Assembly (NCBI GenBank): GCA_023653785.1
Contig: JAMKCH010012379.1
Coordinates: 1 to 64,000 of the forward strand
From: Ophioderma brevispina
Taxonomy: Eukaryota > Echinodermata > Ophiuroidea > Amphilepidida > Ophiodermatidae
DNA: 64,000 nt
Reading direction: 5' to 3'
The notes under the pieces were generated by a model, which saw nothing but the letters and a program-made list of their open reading frames with translations, searched no databases and was not told where the DNA came from. Made by a program: the position numbers and the translations under genes. Positions 1 through 11,995 of the stretch are shown one piece after another (positions within the stretch are counted from its first letter, which is position 1; each line of letters begins with the position of its first letter).

Positions 1-1426
1 AATGTTGTACATTGGTATGGATCAAAGGTAGCATTTTGTTATATTCATAGAAACGTTGAAATTTTCGATTTGAAGGTTGTAATACTTACAAGTTTGTGTC
101 AATTATTTTTTTGAAGATGTTCATGTTTTTGGCTGTCATATTGATTGACGTCCATTGGTACAACTTTAAAAGTATCAGAACATACATGTATTGTTGGTCT
201 AACAACATAACCTAAGTGCTTCATGTCTATTTTTATCGCAGGTATTTGCTGTTTATAGGGCATATTTTAAAATTATTGATTTGGCTTCCATTTTTGAATT
301 TGAAGTAAATGACTAAATGTTACAGTGCCCATACACTGTTCATTGGGAATCCTATAGTATATCTAGTAACGCCATCTTTGATAATATAGGGTTGAATGAT
401 AAATTATCATTTATGGCGACGCCAATCTTGCATTCTCAAAACGCCCAGGATGCCCACGGTGGCACCCGGCAGCTTCTTATTCTACACACCCTAATCTAAT
501 CATTTTCAGCAAAAAATTGTATATATACTCACTGTACGGTCACATGAACGTTCTACTCTGACTACTATACATCCCCCCAAATGTTTTGTAGAGGGTCTGG
601 TCGCCCATTTCTCTCCCAGATTTTTAAAAAAAAAATTACACCCTTTACACAGACCCGTGCTAGGCAATTTCCTGGTTTTAGCGGTAAAGATTGGCCTCCT
701 GTGACATGCAGCCAGCACAATTTTGTAGGCAGACCAACAATATTGGTTACATCGGTTGTCATTGCAAAACAGCCAAGAGGCGAGACTTATGTCTAGAAAT
801 AAAGGGGCAGGTTTCCAGCCAGATTTGCCTATGTTTCCCTACTTTAACTGGTTCAGCGTCAACTGCGCTAACAACAATGAAAGCGCACTGAAGTGATCTG
901 TTTACAAAAAAAAAAAACAATTCTGGCTACTTCTACCCAGGTCCCTGGTAAAGGGTTTAACTAACTCGGCAATTTAATCACTAAATGCCCATTTTTTTTT
1001 TTTGCAAACCATATGCTTGTATCACACACATTTTTACAATATGGTTTATTTTGGTCTTGCCTGCTACATTTTCCTGCAACCTTTGAGGTACAGGTACTAC
1101 ATGACCCCAGGACCTAGCTAGGGCTACCTCCTATTTTCAAATATTATTTGTCTGCAACACATTTTTCCTGCAACTGAGGTTATACATAGTCCTTGACCCA
1201 GGACCTCCTACGCTTCTGACTTCATCTTAAAAACATTTGTTATAAGTCCTCCCATCTGTCCCACTCCTATACCTCTTTTTCATTCCTCTTTCCGCTTCAC
1301 TCTTTTCCTTACTTCTGGCTTCTTTTCTCCCATCATGCCAGTTTTTTTTCCAGCATGAGCTTTATTTCCTGGCTGCAACCTGTCTGGGGCACTTGGGGCC
1401 CATCCCCTCTCCGGCCATGTACCGTT
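1..1426. other. Gene-free AT-rich stretch
   Basis: No open frame here has protein-like composition or splice sites that I trust. The stretch holds A and T homopolymers (for example near 905-920 and 990-1003) and nothing I can assign. Confidence 0.5.
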
Positions 1427-1711
1427 CAGTGGCGGCACCAGACCTCTTTTACTGGGGGGGGGGGCAAATGGGGGGGGGGAAGTGAATTTTTTTTGGGGGA
1501 AAAGTGAAATTCTGGGGGGGGGCAAAATATCAAAAATTTTGAGCTTTTAACAAAACCATTTTGGGCCCCAAATTTCTGCTTTTTGGTCAAAATTTGGTGA
1601 CTTTTTTGCCCCAAATGCCAATTTTTGCCACAAAGGCCCTCATTTTTCTTTCGGCCTCGGGGGGATGCCCTCCTTTCACCCCCCCCCCCCCCCCCCATGG
1701 TGCCCCCACTG
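1427..1711. mobile_element. hAT-like MITE, CAGTGGCGGCACCAG ends
   Basis: The left end reads CAGTGGCGGCACCAGA and the right end reads TGGTGCCCCCACTG, which are near-exact inverted complements. The interior is poly-G, poly-C and TTTTGCCCC-like sequence with no coding capacity. A CAG...CTG terminus of this kind is typical of hAT superfamily elements. The flanking 8-mers (GTACCGTT and GTACAAAC) agree only in their first four bases, so the target duplication is decayed or misread. Long G and C homopolymers in this stretch are likely to contain length errors. Confidence 0.6.
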
Positions 1712-1985
1712 GTACAAACACTACTGTGAAGACTCAATCTCAAAAAAACAGGCCCCTTCTTAAGGTTTTATTTGATGGCAAAATTTTACATTATCCTGGC
1801 AAAAACAAAATATCTTCACTCATAATTCATACAAATAAATCCTACAAAAATATTTTTGCCTTGTAAACTGAACCACAAAAAGTTTCCATTCAGATTTTGG
1901 ATAATAAAAGCAGGACTACAAGAGCACTTAAAAAAATATCTTACTGCATTCAACCTTGTCTCAGGATCATACTTCAGTCTTCTGT

Positions 1986-2840
1986 TCATTCCTCTACACT
2001 GTAAGGCAACTTGCACAAATCATTCACATCTGGAACAAAATCTGGAAACTTAAAGTCCTGTTTTATGTTCTTCTTCTTGTGCGTTTCCTCGATGGGGGAC
2101 AAACATCCTGGAGATCTGTGTCATTGGCCACAGTTCTGTCGTACAAGCCGTTCGGTGAATTGGTAACATGCGTTGACTGGAACAGGCTTGCTGTAGGTAC
2201 AAACACTTGCCACATATATTACCAAGATTGTTCCTAACCTAAAGTAGCTATTATCAAACATTCTGCCTGTTTATGTTATTCTCCGATATTCTCATTCTCA
2301 ACAAACTTCTTCTGCTGCCTATCCTGCCACAGTATATGAACAAGGTCCATTGGGAGTAGTTAGAATCACAGTTTTTATATTCCGAAATAATAAAATGCCC
2401 CATATCACTATGGTAGCCCAACAGACCCCTTGAAACTTTTGGAAGTGTGGTATGATGATTATGGTCAATGTCTTTTCTTGTTTCTTTGGGTTCCGTCCAA
2501 CCCGCTGAAAATAGTTCAGACTTGTTGGAACCCCACTGCTACTGATAACGGCTCTGCTGTTATTTTGTCCAAATCTATTTTGAACTTGGCACTGAAGACT
2601 GATGTGATGATGCTCGATTTGTCTTTATTCTTTAGCAGCATGTTGATTCCGTTCTACTCCTTCATCACATTTTCTCCTCTCTGCCTCTTCCTTAAGGAAC
2701 AGCACCACCATCTGTATACAATCATCCTCCTTTATTTCCAACAATTGTTGGATGGTTGATTGAACCCAAGGTGGAACAGACACCATCCCCTCTTTTATAT
2801 GGACTGCTAGATGATGACTGATATTGTAAAACGGATCCAT
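1986..2840 (-). pseudogene. Frameshifted coding-like region, unidentified
   Basis: Reading the minus strand from an ATG at 2838-2840, the first 71 codons have a convincing, charged composition (residues include VPPWVQSTIQQLLEIKEDD and FLKEEAERRKCDEG) and end at a TAA at 2625-2627. The same frame then stays open for about 108 codons. Near 2100-2230 another frame reads ANDTDLQDVCPPSRKRT. Near 1990-2075 the first frame resumes with FKFPDFVPDVNDLCKLPYSV and stops at 1986-1988. The alternation of protein-like stretches between frames suggests one coding unit of about 280 codons broken by indels: either a decayed single-exon gene or transposon ORF, or assembly errors. I do not recognise the protein and see no catalytic motif. 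Confidence 0.35.
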
Positions 2841-3528
2841 TCACATTCTAAAAATTTGACCAAAAAATAAGAAATATAACTAACCTAACTGTTGGTAAAC
2901 ATGCAGGCCTATCTAAACCTTAAAATTTTAAAATAGAATTACACCTGAAAGTTGCTGCACTCACCGGAGCTTTCTAATAAAACCAAAAAATAATGGGGTC
3001 AACCTATGACCGCTAATTTTTGAGAAATTTCCACTCCGAAAATTCATATTTTTATTGAAAAAAATGAACACAGGCGACGTCTAAGTGCCAATGACCGCAA
3101 TATTGGCGCACCCATCCTCTTCGCATAGCTCGGGATTAAAGGGGAATGTTTTTTATTTTTGCGGACCACTACGCTTGACATGCATTGCTGCCTGTTAAGC
3201 ACGGGCATTCAACGCTTTTAAAGGTTGCAGAAGGCATTTCATCAGATTTGGGGCTTGGAACAATGCCAAAAGGTGATATGACCCAAACTCCTTATAAATA
3301 GAATTACCCTAAAGTTCAAGCGTTCATTTATGCTGGTACCAGGTGCCTTTTTGCAGAAGTGTTTTTAATTTTGAATATGTTTCAAATTTGAACTTTCTTT
3401 CATTTGGTTTGTCAGGTAGGGTAGCTACGTAATTCTTCAAGCTTTTCACGACACCACATGACATATCATATTTGCCAATTTAACATCCAGTAAATAGCCA
3501 TCTTTGACCTTTTTAACCTGTAACTATA
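2841..3528. other. Gene-free stretch
   Basis: Non-coding DNA with no repeats or splice signals that I can assign. Confidence 0.4.
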
Positions 3529-3655
3529 CAGGCGCGGACCGGTAATCTCAACTTCATTGCACAATCCGCCCATGTTTGAGCATATTTTTGGACCAGTTAC
3601 AGCCTGTCAGCCCCCCCCGGTAATTTGACATTTTTCAATCCTGGATCCGCCATTG
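3529..3655. mobile_element. Short hAT-like MITE, CAGGCGCGGA type
   Basis: It begins CAGGCGCGGACCGG, ends CTGGATCCGCCATTG, and is about 127 bp long. It shares its ends and its interior (ACCAGTTACAGCC, CCCCCCGGTAATTTGAC) with the longer copy at 27934-28093. The family has GGATCC-containing inverted ends and no coding capacity, which fits a non-autonomous hAT-type element. No intact 8-bp target duplication is visible. Confidence 0.55.
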
Positions 3656-5459
3656 ATACAGCAGAGATGTATCACGCTTGACTTTTTCAAGTTTTCCACT
3701 AACTCAAACATAATGGTATGGGTATATTGGCTGTTTGTACCATTTGACTTATTTTTTTTTATTGTTGACCCTTAAAACAACATAGGTCACAGCAAGAAAT
3801 CATCATTGACTTTTTACAATGGTCCACAGCTTTTAAAGTCTATTTCATTTGACTGTCCCCACAGTCTCCGCTCTGTCCTCGGATTCAGGGCACAGTAGTT
3901 TCAATACATAAAGTTCAAACTTATTTATTTATTTGTAATTGCACTCACCAACATGAGGTCATCCAATGTCAAATAAAAAAAACCTAAACTCCTAAAAAAT
4001 CAGGCGGGCCTTCCCTTCACCCTTGCTGCGCCTGCCAACCTTTTTTACCCCTATGGCCGCCCATACGCACTCATACGAACCAGCTTGTCCACTGATTTAA
4101 CAAAATTCAAAATACCACTGACTCAGAGAGATTGTAGTCTTCATTACCAGTCCTTTATACACAGACCCTGAGAGGGTCTAAATTTATAATACTAAAAACA
4201 AGAATAAAACTAACAAATATTAACACGACACTTTGACTACTACTCTGGATTATTTATACAAACTACATTCCCTGTGCAAATTTTTTGATCAGATTTCATT
4301 TCGGGCAAATATGATTCTTCATAAAAATCTCCGGGTCTTTGTATTAGAATGGGTATATTGAGGCACTTTAACATACATCTTGACTTGACCTTTGTAAACT
4401 GATTTTTTTCAAAGGTAATAGCTCCTACTCATATCAGTTGTCCAATTGTGTCAGCATTGCTTAAAATTGCTCTAAAAAATAAAAGAGAGACAATTTGCAT
4501 GGGGTAAAACAGCCGCAACAGCTGTGGGTTCACTGAGACCAACACATTGATAGATGATGATGGATGATGAGTGATGGTAGGAGGAATAAGCCCCTGCTAA
4601 TCTTATGTGACCCAAGGTGGTGCTTATTTCATCAGCAAAAAAAATCAAACTAAATCAACCTCAAAAAAGTATGTCAGTATGACCTTAGTAATGGTAACTC
4701 AAATTGATCATTGTAAAACTCAAGTCATTGTTTTATAGTACTCAAAATTAGTAAGGATTAACATTGGCACAAATAACCCCTACTTATTTCACTTGAGAAC
4801 CATTAAAGAACAGTGCATTATAGTAAGGTTGCATTCGTGATTCCGCACCTTTGTTTTATTCATTGTGCACTTGATATATCTGTGAGAAAAGAAAAGCGTA
4901 TAACAAATTTTAGTGACCGATTTGCGGTTTGTGGTATGGAAGCAAATGCCGTTTCCACGGGCCCATAGGCCACTTTACCTATAGGATTTCTGTCGTGTAG
5001 GACAGAAAATACAAATTGTGAATTTTATACACCAACGATAGAATTTACACGTACGATTGGGCACACATGGATTACTAATGTGAACGGTTCAGATGATATG
5101 GAAAATCTCAACTTTTAGTAAGTCGGGGGGGAAGAGGCGGTGGATCACGAAAATGCCCCTTTAAGTTAAGCAAAAAAATAGTAACAATTACTTTATTTAC
5201 ACTTTCACTAGTAAATGATTGTTAAAGTGTACCTCTTGATACTTTTAAGTAACATACTAAATCAGTTAAGTAATAATTCAAAAGACGATCTACCTAAAGC
5301 TCTCCTACAATGGCGTCAGCTCTGGAGAGCTATTGGCGGCTCCAGCCACATGCTGCCGTGCATGTTGGGCTGGTTTGCACAAAGGGCTAGGCAAATGCAC
5401 GATTTTAACGTGGGGGCATGCAGGAAGAGGGCAGCCATGTCAATTAGCTTTGCTCCAAT
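3656..5459. other. Gene-free stretch
   Basis: AT-rich DNA with no convincing ORF. I see no array, RNA gene or strong splice pair here. Confidence 0.4.
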
Positions 5460-5565
5460 AAATCCTCCACCGCAGTACCGCTGGAGTGTGAGGTGGTGTA
5501 TTGGTAACCCCCCCCCCCCCATTAGTGGGGACAAAACCGGATTTGAAACTTTGGTTAACTAACAA
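5460..5565 (+). mobile_element. Dispersed retroelement tail, copy 1
   Basis: This copy contains GAGTGTGAGGTGGTG followed by a C-rich run and GGGGACAAAACCGGATTT, then GAAACTTTGG. The same conserved block (GTGAGGT..., GGGGATAAAACCGGATTT, AAAACTTTGG) occurs in the opposite orientation near 54642, 56676 and 58405. Elsewhere the block abuts a trinucleotide microsatellite, as expected of a non-LTR retrotransposon or SINE 3' end. The clade cannot be fixed from the tail alone. Confidence 0.45.
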
Positions 5566-5754
5566 AAAACAACTGTAGCAGTATTTGTAAAACCAAAAAG
5601 GACACAAAACAAGCAGTAATTTAGATCTTGTTCACTTTCAAATTTTTGATAGTTCCTATAAAACCTGGGGTTGTTGGAGTGCGTAGTCTTTCCTGATATG
5701 TGGTCATTTTAATCTCCAATATTCATATTGAAAGGAAAAATAATGTATTACTAG

Positions 5755-6070
5755 GCGGTCCCCAGGGTTCGGGATAACCTGGCTTGAATGACCCTGATGA
5801 CCTTGTGGGTGACCTTTACCAATTTTGGGGAATCACAATCACCCACCAAGTTTCATTGTCCATACACCAACCTGTAACCCACAGCTGACCTCTTCTTGAC
5901 CTTGAATTGGACTCATGGACCTGTGATCCACTAACCAATACCAAAACTTGGTCTTCAGACAGTCAAGGGCCCCCACCAAGAACGTGCGCCCCTTGGTCTC
6001 CAAGAAAAATAGACGCCGGTCAGGGCAGACAGACAGACACACAGACAGACCCACGGTATTAATATATATA
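5755..6070 (+). mobile_element. GACCTTGAATGACC repeat tail, copy 1
   Basis: The stretch contains recurring phrases (GACCTTGAATTGGAC, ACCAAGTTTCATTGTCCATA, CACTAACCAATACC, AAATAGACGCCGGTCAG) followed by an AGACAGACAGAC run and TATTAATATATATAG. The same phrases in the same order recur at 10628-11557. This is the 3' part of a dispersed retroelement family common in marine invertebrates (recalled, not checked). It has no coding capacity. Confidence 0.55.
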
Positions 6071-6099
6071 GCTTATATTAATGTTCTATATTCAACTTG

Positions 6100-6305
6100 T
6101 TAAGGTAACTATCACTCAAAACCCCTATTTTGGTGAAAATTTGGAACATTTTCACCAAAGACCCTACTTTGGGTGGAGTTTTCTAAAAAGGTCCCATTTT
6201 TTTTGTGCTAATTGTCACCCAAAAAAACATATTTTGGGGCACTTTGGGTTCTCACCCAAAGACCCTATTGTTTTTAGTCCTCTGTCAACAAATGCCCCTG
6301 GGATT
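6100..6305 (+). repeat. CACCCAAAGACCCTATTTT interspersed repeat, copy 1
   Basis: Short phrases such as TTTTCACCAAAGACCC, TCACCCAAAAAAACA and CACCCAAAGACCCTATT recur about every 40 bp. Related blocks lie at 23354-23575 and 27264-27535. It is a non-coding dispersed repeat with internal short periodicity. Confidence 0.5.
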
Positions 6306-6315
6306 GCAGGCCAGT

Positions 6316-8053
6316 TCTTAGACCGCGTTCGCAAGAGCAATATTCATTGTGGTGTCGTAATTATTTCTTGTGGTACTACTGTAATAATTATCGGACTGTC
6401 CGGTGGTCACACGGTGAGATTATTGTGTAATCGTGTCATAGGACATTTCTGCGACACACGAAGCACGAGGTCAACAAAACGGTTCATTGCGTATAATGGT
6501 AGTAAACTCGAAATGCGGTCACCACGGCATTTGCCCAGTAAATTACGACAGTAACATGGTAGTAGTATTAGAAGCGGCCCTCCCCCCCCACGGACGGAAA
6601 TTCATCGTTTAAGGTATTACGACAGTACTATGGTACAACGATGACATGTCGTCATAAGTTGTGGTCACACACAGCCTTTATTGTAGTACTATGTGGACTT
6701 GTAGTAAACTACGAAAAAAAAGCCTTGTGTGACCCCCCCGGTCTACACACATATCCATTTCATATTGATCCCCCCAATATCTATAGTACAGAGTGAGTTG
6801 CGGCCCTGTATGGAGTTAATTCACTTTTATGAACTGAGTTTTCCAATGAAATTTGAGAATAATGACCATAGCACAGTGTCTGGCAACGAACCTGAGTAGC
6901 ACCTGTAGGTCATAAGGCATGGCCCTCCATAGATCCCTGTATAATGCTTGTGTGTTCGGCACATAATATCGTGATGTACCACAAGGAACAACTGAATATA
7001 ATTTCCCACATAAGTTTTCCATTTTAACCACTTCTTACCTCTCAGCTCATCTCATTTTACAAATCAAACTAGACAGTTCACAGGCCCGCCACAGGCTCAT
7101 TACCAATCACTGTGTAGGCCCATTATTTTAAACAAGCCAACTTGTCATGATTAAAAATAACATGTCATGTATATAACTAGCACCAAAGATGGGCAAAAAG
7201 TCTAATTTTGAATAAATAAACAATCTAATTAATTTATCTAATAACATCTTTTTTTCTGAAGTAAAAACTCTAACTAATGTAAGATTTTTTTCCTCTGTTG
7301 ACTAAAATTTATTCATTAGTCCAACAGACAAATTAAATTCTCTGTTGCTCACTAAGTCACTGAAATAGCTTTAATTAAATGTTTTTTGTCTAATTAAATA
7401 ATACCTTTTAATTACTATTGCTACAAATTATATTATATATAACAGAACTCTTTTTGTGCACATACCGTAAGAAATAAGACAGGGTGACCACGACTTCACT
7501 GATATAGCACCACTGAATGGTTATATCACCTCTAGTTTGAAAAACTTGAATTTCTGCCTGGACTATATACCAAAAAAAATTAGGGGGTATCCCCCTTTTT
7601 GTTTTCTTTCTATGCCCTCATTTTTATTCTCAATCTTAAAATGACAGGAGGAGATTTTTTTAAGGATAACATTTTCTCTCAATTGCACTTGATCGGTTGT
7701 AGAACACACCTACTGAGAACATTTCTAAGGTTTAGTGGACAAACAAGTAAAATATAAAACCAAAACTATGTTTTGAACGTGCTTGCTATCGTAATCGAAA
7801 CCCATAGAAAAGCATGACAGAAAATTCTAAATCATCAGCTTAATGATTTTTTCACATAACAGCGTATTTGGCCCATTCACTTCAGGAGTAATCTATAATA
7901 CATTGGTATGTATTCCAAATATGCAAAAAAAAAACAAATTTGAAAAAAATGTGGAGGGGACTTCTTTCTGGAAATGTCATGACTCTAGTTGATAGACTTT
8001 GCAAAATGGCTTCAAATCTCAAATGAAACAACATGTAAACCCTCCAAAAATAT
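6316..8053. other. Gene-free stretch with short GTAGTAAA/TTACGACAG motifs
   Basis: Between 6360 and 6720 motifs such as ACGACAGTA, GTAGTAAAC and TCACGG recur in both orientations, which looks like a decayed repeat. Nothing else here is assignable. Two overlapping minus-strand frames at 6816-7031 look mildly protein-like but have no supporting splice structure. Confidence 0.35.
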
Positions 8054-8055
8054 TT

Positions 8056-8372
8056 AAAGGTGGATGGCCCAATTTAAGTATAAAGTTTTCATCTTGATAG
8101 AATTCTGAAAAGTTTTACGCCAAGCTAAAAGCATGATTTTTCAGGCCCATTGACTTCTCTGTAAAATTAATATTGGCCGACCAAAATGGGGCACACTTTC
8201 AATCCTAACTTCCAACTAAACATCCTTTAACCCTATGCTTTAGTTTTATCCCTAAGATTTCACAGGGTAATTGAGAATAACAGTAGCTTTCTTCAGATAC
8301 CAACATTTTGACCATTTCCGAAAATCTGGGATTCTGGGGACAAGGCTATTGGTGATTGGGCCATGGCCCTTT
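8056..8372. mobile_element. TTAA-type MITE, AAAGGTGGATGGCCCA ends, copy 1
   Basis: The left end is TTTAAAGGTGGATGGCCCA and the right end is TGGGCCATGGCCCTTTAAA, an imperfect inverted pair bounded by TTAA. The interior is non-coding. A second, 5'-worn copy with the same interior phrases (ACCAACATTTTGACCA, AAAATCTGGGATTCTG-like) lies near 47590-47866. TTAA bounds are typical of piggyBac-type targets, though other superfamilies also use TTAA. Confidence 0.65.
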
Positions 8373-8984
8373 AAAAAGAAGTATGAATTATTTTGAGAAA
8401 TTTGCAATTTTTATTTTTGCAGATTACAAGCAGAATGAAAAATTTACGGTAACCCTTCCGTCCCTAATTTTTAGTGTCAAAATAAAAAAATTTATGCCCT
8501 TTGGGGAAAAAATTATGTCTTCCTTGTCAAAATCTGACTGCACACATTAATTTTTTTTCAAAAATAATATTTTTCTCCTTCCTTCTGTCCCAAATTTTTC
8601 AGAGTATGTTACCGGAAACAAAATTTTTATTTTTGTTAGGCCTCATAACAGTGTATGTCAATGTTTTTCCAGTTCATGAAATATATGCCACAGGTTGTTT
8701 TTAAAACACCTACAACTCAAATTAAGCTTTATAAATTATATTAGTCAATGAACAATTGGAGAAAAATACTTTTGAGTGTACGAGTTAAATATTTCGAGAA
8801 CAAGCCGTGAAATGGAAAAGGCCGAACTTGTATATCATAATCTGTTTGGTTCAACTGTTAATTTATTTTAATTTGCAGTATGCATAACAAATAGGAAGAA
8901 AATGTTTCACTGTTTAATCCTTGAATTACTAAGAAAGATCAAGCAACAATTTAAGTCCTTCATCTTGAGTTGACCGTTTCTCTT

Positions 8985-9045
8985 AATTCCCTTTCCCCCT
9001 CTTCCTCCTCCTCCTCCCTTCCTCCTACCTCCTCAAGAGAGAAGT
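8985..9045 (+). repeat. Polypyrimidine tract
   Basis: A run of CTTCCTCCTCCTCC and related C/T-only sequence forms a homopurine-homopyrimidine tract that could adopt triplex structure. Its function is unknown. Confidence 0.6.
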
Positions 9046-9124
9046 ACCAACATGCCTAGGCCTAGTACGATGCAGGAATATCACAAACACTTGATTGTGG
9101 TACCATTTATAGATAGCTATGATA

Positions 9125-9480
9125 GCTCTTTCCAATGAAACCAAAATGAGTACCAACATGCCTAGCATTTACTATGCCAGAATGACCTCAAACTTTGCAT
9201 GTCAGCAAAACTGTCAATTTCCATAGACACACAGAGAAAGGGGAAAATTTAATTTTTCACCAAAAATGTTAGGAATATCAGATTTGTAAGCAGTGTTTGG
9301 CTCTACATGATGGGAAATTACTAGTTTTATATGCGAGTGTTTTTAATGCTACATGTATGTATATTTTAAGCTGGTAAAATTGCAAAATATCAATTTTTCC
9401 ACCCTATAGCCAGGATTTTCATACTTTCCCTAAAACTAACATCATAGTGGGGATGTTTGTACTTATTTTGATACCACCTC
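9125..9480. mobile_element. MITE, CTCTTTCCAATGAAACCAAA ends, copy 1
   Basis: This stretch matches 18556-18912 along its whole length, including TACCAACATGCCTAGCAT, TTTGCATGT, CACACAG, TTTCCACCCTATA and CATAGTGGGGATG. In the second copy the two ends are inverted (CTTTCCATTGATACCAAAAT against TTTTGGTACCAATGGAAAG), so the family is a terminal-inverted-repeat element of about 355 bp. No ORF is seen. Confidence 0.6.
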
Positions 9481-10625
9481 ATCACTCAATTTTTCCACCT
9501 GTTCCACCATCCATCTAGCTCTTTTCTCACATTTTCCACACCCTCTTCATCTTTGCGCATCTACCATGAATCCATTTCTCACACCACACTGAATTTGCTC
9601 TTACGCTCTTTCTGCACACACCACATGGGTCTACCTTACTAACTGAAGTTTCTTCCTCCACCCCGCCCACCATCACTTTTGTCTTCCCAAGCTTTACCTT
9701 CAGACCCGAATTACTCTCAAAAGCCATCCATTTCCAAAACTAGCCTTAGTCCCTCCATTGTCTCACTCATTAAAACCAAATCATCAGCATACAACATCTT
9801 ACCCATCAAACCTTCTCTTGCACTCTCCATGAACACACCAATCAAAATTGCAAATTTATAAATGGCAACAATTAATGCAACAGTACAGAACCTGGACGCA
9901 CACCCATATACCTCTCTTATCGCACACTCCATTACTTTCCTCGGGACTCTTATCAATGCCTTCCCCAAATCCATAAAGCACATATACAGTTTCTTCCCTT
10001 TAGCTCGATATTCCTCTTGCAACCCTCCTCAAAATGAACACAGCATCTATCGTTCCTTTCCCTGGCATAAAACCAAATTGCATCTCATCCACTTTAATTC
10101 TATTCTCTAGAACACTCTCCATAATTTTCATTGCATGCTCCAATAACTTCACATCCCTATATGCACTGCAACTCATTGCATCCCTTTTCCCTTTGGAACC
10201 AACACACTCACTGCCGCTCCTCCAGCATTCCTCTTCCATTTAACACTCTTACACGACTCCGTCATCACACCAATCCCTATATCTCCACTCGCAATAATCA
10301 TCTCAATACTTACTTCTGAGGGTCCAGCAGCCTTCCCTTTTGTCCATTTCTCTTATTGCCTTCACTTCTTCCTGACTGACCCTCTCAACTGGCCCTTCCA
10401 CCACATCAGCTTCCACCTTCTGATCCCACTCATTCTCCTTATTCATGATTCTCTCCATATGCTCCTTCCAAACTCTATCTCCATCTCTCATTGAAATTCA
10501 TCACTTCCTCTCATACATCTTCTCCCTTCAACATCATGGATCCTTTTCATTGCCTTCACTTTCTTAAACACCTTGTTTGGATTCTCTCTCAGTTCACCCA
10601 GTCCCTTCTCAGCCTCCTGCTTCAT
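9481..10625 (-). mobile_element. Non-LTR retrotransposon remnant with reverse transcriptase
   Basis: On the minus strand, from 10491 leftward, the frames read in the order of a LINE ORF2: a pre-RT segment (VWKEHMERIMNKENEW, VVEGPVERVSQEEVK), then the RT segment KLLEHAMKIMESVLENRI followed by FGFMPGKGTIDAVFILRR, then KLYMCFMDLGKA, then the catalytic box YADDLVLMSE (YADD about 9780-9791), and last a Cys-rich tail (CGVCRKSVRANSVWC, CEKWIHGRC) at about 9550-9640. Such a C-terminal CxxC...C...H zinc-like tail is known from several LINE groups found in fish and invertebrates. The ORF is broken by several frameshifts and missing segments, so this copy is inactive. Its own strand is minus; plus-strand frames over it are shadows. 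Confidence 0.85.
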
Positions 10626-10627
10626 AG

Positions 10628-11557
10628 TCGTGACCTTAAAAATTTTTGGCATCAACAATCGACCCCGCCCACCAAGTTTCGTCTGGATACACCAAAGTTT
10701 ACCCCTTTGACCTTTAATGACCTTGTCATGACCTTAAAAATTGTTGGCGTCAAAAATAGACCCCACCATCCAAGTTTCATATCCATATACCAACGTTTAC
10801 CCCATTTGACCTTGAATGACCCCGATGACCTTTAATCCACTAACCAATACAACCTCGGTATTCGGACGGTCAAGGGGCACCCACCCACCAAGTTTCAGGA
10901 TTATCATGTTTTGAGGAGTCCAAGTGTTGAATATATTGGATCCGAAACATGACAATCATAAAATTGGATGATTTACGCCCAAACTTTATTGGGTTCTCAG
11001 GCTAATGAGTTTTAAATATTGGGCTCGCTCTCGACTTCGTCTCGCCCAATATTTTTTTGCACTCATAAGCTCTCCATCAATTTGGGCTTCATCGATCTCA
11101 ACTTTTATAAGAACCGTGCCGAGCGACCCTTGGTCTCTGAGCAAATAGACGCGGTCAATTTGACCCTTTTTTGACCTCGAATGACCCCGATTAACTTTTC
11201 CACTAACCATACAACTCGTCTTCGTCGTCATTGGGCACCCCCCCACCAAGTTCAGGACGATGCGACCCTCGTTATCCCTTGCGATCACCTGGGTATCATG
11301 ATCACCTGGCCTTGAATGACCTCCCCGCATCAACAATCACCACACTAGTTTTTCATGTCCATACCCCATCGTTTACCCCATTTGACCCTTTGACCTTGAC
11401 TGACCCCCGATGAACCTTTGATCCCTAACCAATACAAACTTGGTCTTCGTTCGTTCAAGGGGCACCCCCACCAGTTTCAGGAACGGTCGACCCTCGTCTC
11501 CGATAAAATAGACGCAGTCAGACACCAGACAGACCACCGGTAAATATTATAGATTAT
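10628..11557 (+). mobile_element. GACCTTGAATGACC repeat tail, multi-unit copy
   Basis: At least three units carry the ordered phrases seen at 5755-6070: CACCAAGTTTC, CCATATACCAACGTTTACCC, TTTGACCTTGAATGACC, CACTAACCAATAC, TCAAGGGGCACCC. Two AAATAGACGC(A/G)GTCA phrases end separate units, and the last unit finishes with CAGACAGACCACCGGTAAAT. A foldback element (11001-11070) sits inside. The stretch lies directly next to the minus-strand LINE remnant but in the opposite orientation. Confidence 0.5.
11001..11070. repeat. Foldback hairpin with CTCGACTTCGTCTCGCC core
   Basis: GCTAATGAGT...AAATATTGGGCTCG pairs with CTCGCCCAATATTT...ACTCATAAGC around a short CTCTCGACTTCGT loop. A related core (GGCTCGTCTTCGACTCGCCC) occurs inside the foldback at 57756-57898. 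Confidence 0.6.
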
Positions 11558-11788
11558 AACATGTAAATGTATATAACTTCACTTCATACGTTAAATTACA
11601 ACAATTATAAAAGATACACATCATACACTGATGAACCAATCACAACCGTCCATGTAATCAACAAGATAAATTTATTGATTCAACAAGTTCCAAAACCAAC
11701 ACACATAGAAACCTATATCTTACAGAAAAACACAGCTATAAGAGTTATACTGATAAATTCTCTCCATACTACACTGATGAGAAGTTCC

Positions 11789-11995
11789 TCACCCGTCACT
11801 CTTATCAAGGCCAAAAAGACTACATTTACATGTAATTTCACACTTACTGGCAATCACAATCACAATCAGAACCGCAAAACACAAGATCCCTATAAAAAAG
11901 CCAAGATACATCATACCATATACATGCCAACATTGAGAACCCAAAAATCAGAATGCATGTGCTGCGGACACCTCATCACAAAAGCCCTTATGGGT
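11789..11995 (-). CDS. Possible membrane-protein exon, unidentified
   Basis: On the minus strand the frame ending at the TGA at 11789-11791 spans 53 codons from 11947. It contains a strongly hydrophobic run (GFFIGILCFAVLIVIVIAS), followed by a short Cys/Lys tail (KCEITCKCSLFGLDKSDG), the arrangement of a single-pass membrane helix with a short cytosolic end. The same frame continues upstream of one in-frame TGA (11948-11950) as HKGFCDEVSAAHAF. No ATG or clear acceptor was chosen. It could be a 3' coding exon, a fragment of a transposon ORF, or chance: hydrophobic runs arise easily in T-rich DNA. I do not recognise the protein. Confidence 0.25.

Noticed and set aside
6816..7031. Two overlapping protein-like minus-strand frames
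   Set aside because: Both frames look equally plausible, which argues against either; no flanking exons.
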